Of a DNA stretch of 64,000 nt, positions 1 through 6,638 are shown piece after piece. Numbering within the stretch: the first letter of the stretch is position 1; each line of letters starts with the position of its first letter. The position numbers were made by a program, and so were the translations under genes. The notes beneath the pieces were generated by a model. It was not told where the DNA came from. It ran no database searches and saw only the letters and a list, made by a program, of their open reading frames with translations. Source of the DNA: Saccharothrix tamanrassetensis (GTDB taxonomy: Bacteria; Actinomycetota; Actinomycetes; Mycobacteriales; Pseudonocardiaceae); the NCBI RefSeq assembly GCF_014203665.1, contig NZ_JACHJN010000006.1:372001-436000 (forward strand), given 5' to 3'.

Positions 1-600
1 TGCTTCAACGTCACGGCGGGCATCGGCATCCTGGAGAAGGCGTCGCCGATGATCCGGGACTTCTTCGCCGGCACGGCCGCCCCGGTCGCGGTCGGCGCCG
101 CCGCCGGGTTCGTGGCGCTGCTGTCGCTGGCGAACATGGCGGGCCGGATCGTGTGGTCGTCCACATCGGACCTGGTGGGGCGCAAGAACGTCTACCGGGT
201 GTACCTGGGTGTCGGCGCGTTGACCTACCTGGCGCTGGCGTTGGCGGGCAACGCGTCCAAGGTGCTGTTCGTGGTGGGCGCGATGCTGATCCTCTCGTTC
301 TACGGCGGTGGGTTCGCCACCATCCCGGCCTACCTCAAGGACCTGTTCGGCACGTACCAGGTGGGCGCGATCCACGGCCGGCTGCTCACCGCGTGGTCGC
401 TGGCGGGCGTGCTCGGGCCGCTGATCGTCAACGCCATCGCGGACAGCCAGAAGGCGGCCGGCAAGACCGGCCCGGACCTCTACACGACATCCCTGTACAT
501 CATGATCGCGTTGCTGGCGGTGGGTTTCGCGGCCAACGAGCTGGTCCGGCCGGTGGCCGCGAAGCACCACGAGCCGGTGCTGGAAGGGGCGTCCCGGTGA
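1..600 (+). CDS. OFA-family MFS transporter, C-terminal part
   Basis: This is the 3' part of a major facilitator gene whose start lies before the window; the frame is open from base 1. The visible 199 residues begin inside the signature NVTAGIGILEKASPMI, typical of the OFA (oxalate/formate antiporter-like) family, and contain about five hydrophobic helices plus the inter-domain DLVGRKNVY loop, a variant of the MFS motif A. These proteins move small carboxylates across the cytoplasmic membrane; the substrate cannot be told from this part. The stop overlaps the start of a tiny membrane gene by four bases, so the two are translationally coupled. Confidence 0.85.
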   Translation, partial: CFNVTAGIGILEKASPMIRDFFAGTAAPVAVGAAAGFVALLSLANMAGRIVWSSTSDLVGRKNVYRVYLGVGALTYLALALAGNASKVLFVVGAMLILSFYGGGFATIPAYLKDLFGTYQVGAIHGRLLTAWSLAGVLGPLIVNAIADSQKAAGKTGPDLYTTSLYIMIALLAVGFAANELVRPVAAKHHEPVLEGASR

Positions 601-704
601 ACCGGACCGCGCTGGTGGTGTTCGCCTGGCTGTGGGTGGGGCTGCCGCTGGCCTACGGGCTGGTCGAGCTGATCCGGAAGGTGACCGCGCTGTTCACCGG
701 CTAG
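597..704 (+). CDS. MFS transporter small subunit (35 aa)
   Basis: A 35-residue single-helix membrane peptide starting with GTG inside the stop codon of the OFA transporter (GTGA overlap). The body is FAWLWVGLPLAYGLVELI, one transmembrane helix with a conserved-looking WVGxPLAYG core, followed by a short basic/aromatic tail. Small proteins of this type are known directly downstream of OFA-type MFS genes and are annotated as transporter small subunits; their role is unproven. Coupling to the transporter supports a stoichiometric partner or stabiliser. Its TAG stop also forms the first three bases of a -10-like hexamer (TAGTGT) for the next gene. Confidence 0.7.
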   Translation: MNRTALVVFAWLWVGLPLAYGLVELIRKVTALFTG

Positions 705-713
705 TGTCGGCTG

Positions 714-2231
714 GTGGATTCCTACGACGTGGTTGTGGTCGGCGGCGGGCACAACGCCCTGGTCGCGGCGGCGTACCTGGCTCGCGCCGGGCGTTCGGTG
801 CTGGTGCTGGAGAAGCTCGACCACCCCGGTGGCGCGGCGGTCGGCGAGCAGGTGTTCCCCGGGGTGCCCGCGCGGCTGTCGCGCTACTCGTACCTGGTGA
901 GCCTGCTGCCGGACCGGATCGTCGGCGACCTGGGGCTGAAGGTGTCGCTGAAGTCACGTGCCGCGTCCTCGTACACGCCCGCCGGGAACCTGCTGGTCGA
1001 ACGCACGCCGGGGCCGGCCACCGCCGAGTCGTTCCGCGCGCTGACCGGCTCGGACGCCGAGTTCGAGCGGTGGCGGCGCTGGTACGCCGACCTGGAGGTG
1101 CTGGCGCAGGCGCTGTCACCGACGTTGTTGGAGCCGCTGCTGCCCCGCGAGCACGCCCGCATCCGGGTCGACGCGGTGGCGCGGGCACGGCTGTGGGAGC
1201 AGGTGTTCGAACGCCCACTGGGCGTGACGCTGGAGGAGCTGTTCGCCGACGACGTCGTGCGCGGTGTGGTCGCGACGGACGGGCTGATCGGCACCCACAC
1301 GTCGTTGCACGACCTCAAGGCCAACCGGTGCTTCCTGTACCACGTGATCGGCAACGGCACGGGGGAGTGGAAGGTGCCGGTCGGCGGCATGGGCGCGGTG
1401 ACGGCCGAACTCGTCCGGGCGGCTCGCGAAGCCGGGGCGGAGATCGTCACCGGCGCCGAGGTGTCCCGGGTGGACGTTGACGGCACCAACGCGGAAGTGG
1501 AGTTCGACGGGCGGACCGTGGGCGCGCGGTTCGTGCTGTCCGGTGTGGCCCCCCGGGTGCTGGACGCGTTGCGCGGCAAGGAAAGCCGGCCGGTCGCCGA
1601 AGGGTGTCAGGTCAAGGTGAACATGCTGCTGCGACGGCTGCCGAAGGTGCGCGGCGGGGTGGACCCGAAGCTCGCGTTCGCGGGCACGCTGCACCTGGAC
1701 GAGTCCTACTCGCAGTTGGAAACCGCCTACCGGGAGAGCGCGGCGGGCGAGGTGCCGTCCGTGCTGCCCGCCGAGATGTACTGCCACACCCTGACCGACC
1801 CGTCGATCCTGGCCCCGGAGCTGGTCGAGAAGGGGTGGCACACCTTGACCCTGTTCGGCCTGCACACCCCGGCGGCGCTGTTCGAGGGCCACGACGGGCT
1901 GCGCGACCAGTTGGTCGGCCGCTACCTCAAGGCGTTGGACGAACACCTGGACGAGCCCATCGAGGAGTGCCTGGCGACGGACGCGGACGGCAAGCCGTGC
2001 CTGGAAGCCCGCTCGCCGCTGGACCTGGAGGCCGAGCTGGGGCTGCCGCGCGGCAACATCTTCCACGACGAGCTGGCGTGGCCGTTCGCGGAGAGTGACG
2101 ACGAAGTGGGGCGCTGGGGCGTGGAGACCGACGTGCCGAACCTGTTCGTGTGCGGCGCGGGCGCCCGCCGCGGTGGTGGGGTCAGCGGTATCGCCGGCCA
2201 CAACGCCGCGATGGCGGTGCTGGAGCGCTAG
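714..2231 (+). CDS. FAD-dependent NAD(P)/amine-type oxidoreductase (PYROXD2/phytoene desaturase-like)
   Basis: A 505-residue flavoprotein. Residues 5-40 form a Rossmann dinucleotide-binding fold (VVVGGGHNALVAAAYLAR, then an acidic residue in VLVLEKLD), and residues near 475-500 (LFVCGAGARRGGGVSG) give the C-terminal FAD-contacting motif seen in phytoene desaturase/carotenoid isomerase-like enzymes and PYROXD2. The substrate is unknown; no carotenoid genes lie nearby. GTG is chosen as start because TAGTGT lies six bases upstream, the arrangement of a leaderless transcript. A separate promoter is therefore likely even though the gene follows the transporter pair by nine bases. Confidence 0.85.
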   Translation: MDSYDVVVVGGGHNALVAAAYLARAGRSVLVLEKLDHPGGAAVGEQVFPGVPARLSRYSYLVSLLPDRIVGDLGLKVSLKSRAASSYTPAGNLLVERTPGPATAESFRALTGSDAEFERWRRWYADLEVLAQALSPTLLEPLLPREHARIRVDAVARARLWEQVFERPLGVTLEELFADDVVRGVVATDGLIGTHTSLHDLKANRCFLYHVIGNGTGEWKVPVGGMGAVTAELVRAAREAGAEIVTGAEVSRVDVDGTNAEVEFDGRTVGARFVLSGVAPRVLDALRGKESRPVAEGCQVKVNMLLRRLPKVRGGVDPKLAFAGTLHLDESYSQLETAYRESAAGEVPSVLPAEMYCHTLTDPSILAPELVEKGWHTLTLFGLHTPAALFEGHDGLRDQLVGRYLKALDEHLDEPIEECLATDADGKPCLEARSPLDLEAELGLPRGNIFHDELAWPFAESDDEVGRWGVETDVPNLFVCGAGARRGGGVSGIAGHNAAMAVLER

Positions 2232-2281
2232 AGGCGTTCGGGCAGTGCGGCCGGGAGCCCGCCAAGGCGACCGGAAGGCTG

Positions 2282-2797
2282 CTAGAGGCGTTCGAACAGC
2301 TGGGTGACGAGCTTCTTCTCCTGCTCGAAGTTCGCGCCCGACGTCACCAGGATCTCGACCGGCCCCTTGCGTGCCACCAGCGTGTTCTGCACCACCTCGC
2401 CGGTGCCGAGGGTGCCGGTGTAGGCGTTGTCGTGGAAGTCCGGCAGGTCCTTGACCTTCTGGCCGTTGCCGCCGAACTCCTCCTTGCCCTTGGCGAACGC
2501 GGCCGCGTCCGACTTGGTCTGGAACCGGACCATGGTGCTCGCGCCGCCGCCGTCGTACTGGCACGTGACCACGGTGCCGTTGATGGTTTCGCGCGGGTGG
2601 TTGAGGTTCAGTTGCAGCGCCGCGCCGACGACGTCCTCGGGCGCCTTCGCACAGCTGATGCCGGCGACCTCGGACGGCGTGGTGGCCGGCGTCGACGGGG
2701 TGGTGCCACCCGTCGCGGGGGCGCTGTGGGGGGTGGAGGTGCAGCCGGCGAGCACGATCAGCCCGAGCACGGCCACGAGTGCCTTCTCGATGGTCAC
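2282..2797 (-). CDS. DUF3558-type lipoprotein
   Basis: A 171-residue secreted lipoprotein. The signal sequence is MTIEKALVAVLGLIVLAGC with a clear lipobox (LAGC, Cys19), so it should be lipidated and anchored on the outer face of the cytoplasmic membrane. A Thr/Ser/Pro-rich linker follows (about residues 20-42), then a globular domain with the paired cysteines of actinobacterial DUF3558 proteins (ISCAKAP and VTCQYD) and a late alternation of charged and aromatic residues. The family's function is not established. It stands alone, converging on the flavoprotein gene and divergent from the ArsR-type regulator. Confidence 0.8.
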   Translation of the reverse strand: MTIEKALVAVLGLIVLAGCTSTPHSAPATGGTTPSTPATTPSEVAGISCAKAPEDVVGAALQLNLNHPRETINGTVVTCQYDGGGASTMVRFQTKSDAAAFAKGKEEFGGNGQKVKDLPDFHDNAYTGTLGTGEVVQNTLVARKGPVEILVTSGANFEQEKKLVTQLFERL

Positions 2798-2863
2798 AGG
2801 TCCTCCAAGTCCGTCGTCCGGAGCTTCGTCCGAACGGGGCAGGACGTTACCCGAGCGCTATGA

Positions 2864-2902
2864 CAAGAAGTCTTGCTAAAGGACCCTTGATATAGCTATC
2901 TT
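2864..2902 (+). promoter_or_regulatory. Promoter and palindromic operator of the ArsR-like gene
   Basis: An unusually AT-rich patch. It holds the palindrome CAAGA-AG-TCTTG, a -35-like TTGCTA overlapping its right arm, and TATCTT 18 bases further on. The GTG start lies five bases after the -10, which suggests a leaderless transcript. The palindrome overlapping the -35 is well placed for autorepression. Seen directly; function inferred. Confidence 0.5.
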
Positions 2903-2907
2903 GAGGT

Positions 2908-3474
2908 GTGACCGACGACCTGATCCGCGATCCGAAGGTGCTCCGCGCACTCGCGCACCCGTTCCGGTGGAAGCTGATCAACCTGCTCCTGGCGGAAGGC
3001 CCGCGCACCGCGACGGAGTGCTCCGCCGCACTCGGCGAGAGCGTGGCCAGCTGCTCGTACCACCTGAACATGCTGGCCAAGTACGGGTTCGTGGGCGAGG
3101 TGCCGGACGTCAAGGGCAGGCAGAAGCCGTGGCGGCTGCTGCGGAAGTCGCAGAGCTGGTCGCCGACCGGTCTGGACGACGAGGGCGTGTCGGCGGCCGA
3201 GGCGGCGAGCGACGCGTTCCTGGAGCAGGAGTTCGCCGCGGTGCGGGAGCAGTCCCGCCGCAACCCGCAGGAGTCCGAGGACTGGCGGGAAGCGCTGGGC
3301 GTGCGCGGCCGGATGGAGTTCCTGACCGTGCGGGAGCTGGAGGAGGTCACCGCGGAGGTGGTGGCGGTCATCGAGCGGTACTCCGAACGCCACGACCACC
3401 CGGAGAAACGGCCGGAGGGGGCGCGGCCGGTGCGCTTCTTCCTCGCCACCACGGCGTCACCACGACGCGACTAG
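2908..3474 (+). CDS. ArsR/SmtB-like winged-helix transcriptional regulator
   Basis: A 188-residue regulator. Residues 10-75 form a helix-turn-helix of the ArsR type (RALAHPFRWKLINLL, then GPRTATECSAALGESVASC and the recognition-helix region SYHLNMLAKYGFV). The ELCVCDL metal-binding motif of classical arsenic sensors is absent, so a metal signal is unlikely. The C-terminal half is charged and helical, as in the Streptomyces-type ArsR regulators that usually accompany MFS exporters. Here the next gene instead encodes a 65-residue protein 11 bases downstream. Autoregulation through the upstream palindrome is plausible. Confidence 0.8.
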   Translation: MTDDLIRDPKVLRALAHPFRWKLINLLLAEGPRTATECSAALGESVASCSYHLNMLAKYGFVGEVPDVKGRQKPWRLLRKSQSWSPTGLDDEGVSAAEAASDAFLEQEFAAVREQSRRNPQESEDWREALGVRGRMEFLTVRELEEVTAEVVAVIERYSERHDHPEKRPEGARPVRFFLATTASPRRD

Positions 3475-3485
3475 GGGGGATTCCC

Positions 3486-3683
3486 ATGCCGTACCAGGAT
3501 CTGCTGCTCACCGTCGCCCGCGAGCGGATGCACGACGACGTGCGGGCGGCCACGCGGTACCGGCTCACCCGCAAGCGCCTGAAGGCCTTCTCGGGTCTGC
3601 TCAAGCTCGACTGGCAGGTGGTGCGGGAGCATCGGCGGGTGGTCGCGAGCGTCGGCTTCTCGTGGCAGCGAACGGCCGGGTGA
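3486..3683 (+). CDS. Small basic hypothetical protein (65 aa)
   Basis: Starts with ATG behind AGGGGGA, 11 bases after the regulator gene, so the two form an operon. The 65 residues are rich in Arg and Lys and predicted to be helical (ARERMHDDVRAATRYRLTRK, then RLKAFSGLLKLDWQ), without a signal peptide or transmembrane helix. I do not recognise the family. Size, basic character and coupling to a winged-helix regulator allow a nucleic-acid- or partner-binding role, but that is conjecture. A strong hairpin terminator follows within 50 bases and closes the operon. Confidence 0.55.
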   Translation: MPYQDLLLTVARERMHDDVRAATRYRLTRKRLKAFSGLLKLDWQVVREHRRVVASVGFSWQRTAG

Positions 3684-3732
3684 CGACCGCGTCCGGTAAG
3701 GCCGGCGCCCGTGCGATGCCCTGTTCGAACGT

Positions 3733-3774
3733 CGCGTGCCGCTGCCGGACTGCCGTGTCCGGCAGCGGCACGCG
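3733..3774. terminator. Bidirectional hairpin terminator
   Basis: A perfect 18-bp inverted repeat (left arm CGCGTGCCGCTGCCGGAC) with a six-base loop TGCCGT lies between two converging transcripts. It has no U-run, as is common in high-GC actinomycetes. Confidence 0.8.
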
Positions 3775-3783
3775 CGGTGGTCG

Positions 3784-6075
3784 TCAGTCGGCCACTTTCT
3801 CCAGCCGCACCACGATCGACTTGGAGGTCGGCGTTCCGGAGGTCTCCGCGGTGGAGTCCAGCGGCACCAACGGGTTCGCCTCGGGGAAGTACGCCGCCGC
3901 GCAGCCCTTCGCGGTCGGGTAGGACACCACCCGGAACCGTTCCGCCCGCCGCTCGGTGACGCCCGTCGGGTCGTCCGGCCACTCGCTGACCAGGTCGACG
4001 TACTGGCCGTCGAGCAGGTCGAGCTCGTCCAGGTCCGCCGGGCTGACGAACACCACCCGCCGGCCGTCCTTCACGCCGCGGTAGCGGTCGTCGAGGCCGT
4101 AGATCGTGGTGTTGTACTGGTCGTGGCTGCGCATGGTCTGCAGCAGCAGCCGCCCCAGCGGCACCCGCAGCACGGTCAGCTCGTTCGCCGAGAAGTGCGC
4201 CTTGCCGGTCCGGGTTCCGCTGAACTCGCGGGCGTCGCGCGGCGCGTGCGGCAGCACGAACCCGTCCGGGCGGCGCACCCGCTCGTTGTAGTCGTCGCAG
4301 CCCGGCACGACCCGCGAGATCCGGTCCCGGATCAGGTCGTAGTCCTTCTCGAACTCCTCCCACGGCACCGGGTGGTCCGGCCCCAGCAGGGCCCGCGCGA
4401 GCCGGCACACGATCGACACCTCCGACAGCAACCGGTCGCTCGCGGGCGCCAACCGCCCCCGCGACCGGTGCACCACCGACATCGAGTCCTCGACCGTCAC
4501 GAACTGCTCGCCGCTGTGCTGGAGGTCGCTCTCCGTGCGCCCCAGCGTGGGCAGGATGAGCGCGGTCCGCCCGTGCACCACGTGCGACCGGTTGAGCTTG
4601 GTCGACACCTGCACGGTCAGCTCGCACGACCGCAGTGCCTTCTCGGTCACCACCGTGTCCGGGGTGGCCGCGGCGAAGTTGCCGCCCACCGCGAAGAACA
4701 CCTTGGCCCGGCCGTCCCGCATGGCCCGGATCGAGGCCACCGTGTCGAACCCGTGCTGTCGCGGCACCGTGACGCCGAACTCGGTCTCCAGCGCGGACAT
4801 GAACTTCTCCGGCATCTTCTCCCAGATGCCCATGGTCCGGTCGCCCTGGACGTTGGAGTGGCCGCGCACCGGGCACAGGCCTGCGCCGGGCTTGCCGATC
4901 ATGCCGCGCAGCAGCGCCACGTTCGAGATCTCGCGGATCGTCGGCACGGAGTGCTTGTGCTGGGTCAGGCCCATGGCCCAGCAGAAGATGGTGCGCTGCG
5001 AGTCGGCCAGCATCCGGGCCAGCTTCTCCACCTGCGCGCGCGGCAGGCCGGTGGCGAAGTCGACGGCCTCCCAGTCCAGGTCGCGGACGTGCGCCACGTA
5101 CTCGGCGAACCCGTCGGTGTAGTTCCGCACGAAGTGGGTGTCCGCCGCGTCCCACGACAGCAGCAGGTTCCCCACCGCCTGGAACAGCGCCTGGTCGCCG
5201 CCGAGCCGGATCTGCAGGAACTCGTCGGCGAGCTGGGTGCCGGGGCCGATCACGCCCTTCACGTTCTGCGGGTTCTTGAACCGCAGCAGGCCGGCCTCCG
5301 GCAGCGGGTTCACCGCGACGATCTTCGCGCCGGACTTCTTGGCCTCCTCCAGCGCGGACAGCATCCGCGGGTGGTTCGTGCCGGGGTTCTGGCCCACCAC
5401 CACGATCAGGTCGGCGCGGCTGAAGTCGTCGATGCTCACCGAGCCCTTGCCGATGCCGGTGGTCTCCGACAGCGCCGCGCCGGAGGACTCGTGGCACATG
5501 TTCGAGCAGTCCGGCAGGTTGTTCGTGCCGAACGAGCGCACCAGCAGCTGGTAGAGGAACGCGGCCTCGTTGCTGGTCCGGCCGGAGGTGTAGAAGACGG
5601 CTTCGTTCGGGTCGGCCAGACCGTTCAGCTTGGCCGCGACCAGCGAGAACGCGTCGCTCCACGAGATCGGCTCGTAGTGCGTCCCGCCCTCGCGCAGCAC
5701 CACCGGCTCGGTCAGCCTGCCCTGCTGGCCGAGCCAGTAGTCGGTCTTCCCGGCGAGCTCGGCGACCGGGTGCGCGGCGAAGAACTCCGGCCCGACCCGG
5801 CGCCTGGTGGCCTCCTCGGCGACCGCCTTCGCGCCGTTCTCGCAGAACTCGGCGAGCTTGCGGTGCCCCTGCGGCTCCGGCCACGCGCAGCCCGGGCAGT
5901 CGAACCCCTCGCGCTGGTTGAGCAGCCGCAGCGTGGTGACGGTGCGGGTCACCCCCATCTGCTCCACGCCGCGTTTGAGCGACACGGCCACGCCGGGGAT
6001 GCCCGCCGCCCACTGCTTCGGTCCGGTCACGTCGAGCTGGGCCTCGTCGATGTCCTGCTGCGGTGGCTTGCTCAT
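3784..6075 (-). CDS. FdhF/YdeP family molybdopterin oxidoreductase
   Basis: A 763-residue molybdopterin-dependent oxidoreductase of the formate dehydrogenase alpha-like FdhF/YdeP family. N-terminal Cys60, Cys63 and Cys78 (FDCPGCAWP and FCENGAKA) are the candidate Fe-S ligands characteristic of this branch. Further in come NMCHESSGAALSETTG, whose Cys is a likely molybdenum ligand, and AMGLTQHKHSVPTIREI, both molybdopterin-binding regions; the C-terminal 120 residues form the dinucleotide-binding barrel. Members are cytoplasmic; the donor is unknown and formate is not guaranteed. No maturation gene (fdhD) or electron-transfer subunit is adjacent. An inverted repeat lies just upstream of its ATG. 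Confidence 0.9.
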   Translation of the reverse strand: MSKPPQQDIDEAQLDVTGPKQWAAGIPGVAVSLKRGVEQMGVTRTVTTLRLLNQREGFDCPGCAWPEPQGHRKLAEFCENGAKAVAEEATRRRVGPEFFAAHPVAELAGKTDYWLGQQGRLTEPVVLREGGTHYEPISWSDAFSLVAAKLNGLADPNEAVFYTSGRTSNEAAFLYQLLVRSFGTNNLPDCSNMCHESSGAALSETTGIGKGSVSIDDFSRADLIVVVGQNPGTNHPRMLSALEEAKKSGAKIVAVNPLPEAGLLRFKNPQNVKGVIGPGTQLADEFLQIRLGGDQALFQAVGNLLLSWDAADTHFVRNYTDGFAEYVAHVRDLDWEAVDFATGLPRAQVEKLARMLADSQRTIFCWAMGLTQHKHSVPTIREISNVALLRGMIGKPGAGLCPVRGHSNVQGDRTMGIWEKMPEKFMSALETEFGVTVPRQHGFDTVASIRAMRDGRAKVFFAVGGNFAAATPDTVVTEKALRSCELTVQVSTKLNRSHVVHGRTALILPTLGRTESDLQHSGEQFVTVEDSMSVVHRSRGRLAPASDRLLSEVSIVCRLARALLGPDHPVPWEEFEKDYDLIRDRISRVVPGCDDYNERVRRPDGFVLPHAPRDAREFSGTRTGKAHFSANELTVLRVPLGRLLLQTMRSHDQYNTTIYGLDDRYRGVKDGRRVVFVSPADLDELDLLDGQYVDLVSEWPDDPTGVTERRAERFRVVSYPTAKGCAAAYFPEANPLVPLDSTAETSGTPTSKSIVVRLEKVAD

Positions 6076-6087
6076 GCCCCCATTGTG

Positions 6088-6118
6088 CGCTGGCGCGCCC
6101 CGCGCGAGCGCGCCAGCG
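6088..6118. promoter_or_regulatory. Inverted repeat in the promoter of the FdhF-like gene
   Basis: CGCTGGCGCG and CGCGCCAGCG form perfect 10-bp arms around an 11-base spacer, 12 bases upstream of the ATG on the minus strand. On that strand CACAAT lies about eight bases before the ATG and could be a weak -10. The position suits an operator, or a hairpin if transcribed. Confidence 0.35.
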
Positions 6119-6284
6119 GTACCGCGATCGACTGTCGACCACAGGGTGACGCGGCACCGCTGCCACGGGCCCCAAGGGGTTGTTTCCGGCCCGTGGATCC
6201 GGTGTCTCCCCCCTGCGGCGACCGGTGATCAACGTTAATTGTGATCGGCGCCACTGTCCGGCAGAATCGTCCGAACGGGTGACC

Positions 6285-6525
6285 TCATTCCGGGCAGTCG
6301 CTCTCGACCCCGAGTGGCTGGTCCGGGTCGAAGTAGTGCCCGAACGGCTCGTCACCGCCGATGACGGACCGCTCGCTGATCCCCGGCGCGAGGAAGCCCT
6401 GCTCCGCCGCCGTCCACGCGATGGCGTAGTCGTAGCCGTCGGTCTTGTCCGTGGCGAACGCGTACGTGCCGACTCGCGTGGTCCCGGTCGAGCCACGGGT
6501 CGTCTTCGTCGTTGTTCTCGCGCAT
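6285..6525 (-). pseudogene. Frameshifted small hypothetical gene
   Basis: Two reading frames each hold protein-like sequence that joins end to end. The first carries GWGLIAMRENNDEDDPW and the second, after about position 6480, carries TYAFATDKTDGYDYAIAW and continues through GHYFDPDQPLG to a TGA stop. Outside these halves both frames turn into arginine-rich nonsense. The second half has no usable ATG or GTG start of its own. A one-base insertion (or two-base deletion) near 6480 would restore about 80 acidic residues. It could be a decayed gene or a sequencing error; I do not recognise the family. The ATG at MRENN is the first in frame, but the true start may lie slightly upstream. Confidence 0.5.
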
Positions 6526-6626
6526 CGCGATGAGCCCCCACCCGTCGTCGACCGGGCATAGCCTGATCGGGCGAGGCCGGGAGGTGCTACCAGGTATCTG
6601 GTTCGAAGTCGATACCCACCGCTCCG

Positions 6627-6632
6627 TAGACT
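6627..6632 (+). promoter_or_regulatory. -10 element of valS
   Basis: TAGACT ends six bases before the GTG start of valS and no Shine-Dalgarno sequence intervenes, which suggests a leaderless transcript for the valS-folC-DUF4233 operon. No T-box-like leader can fit. Confidence 0.45.
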
Positions 6633-6638
6633 TCCCAC

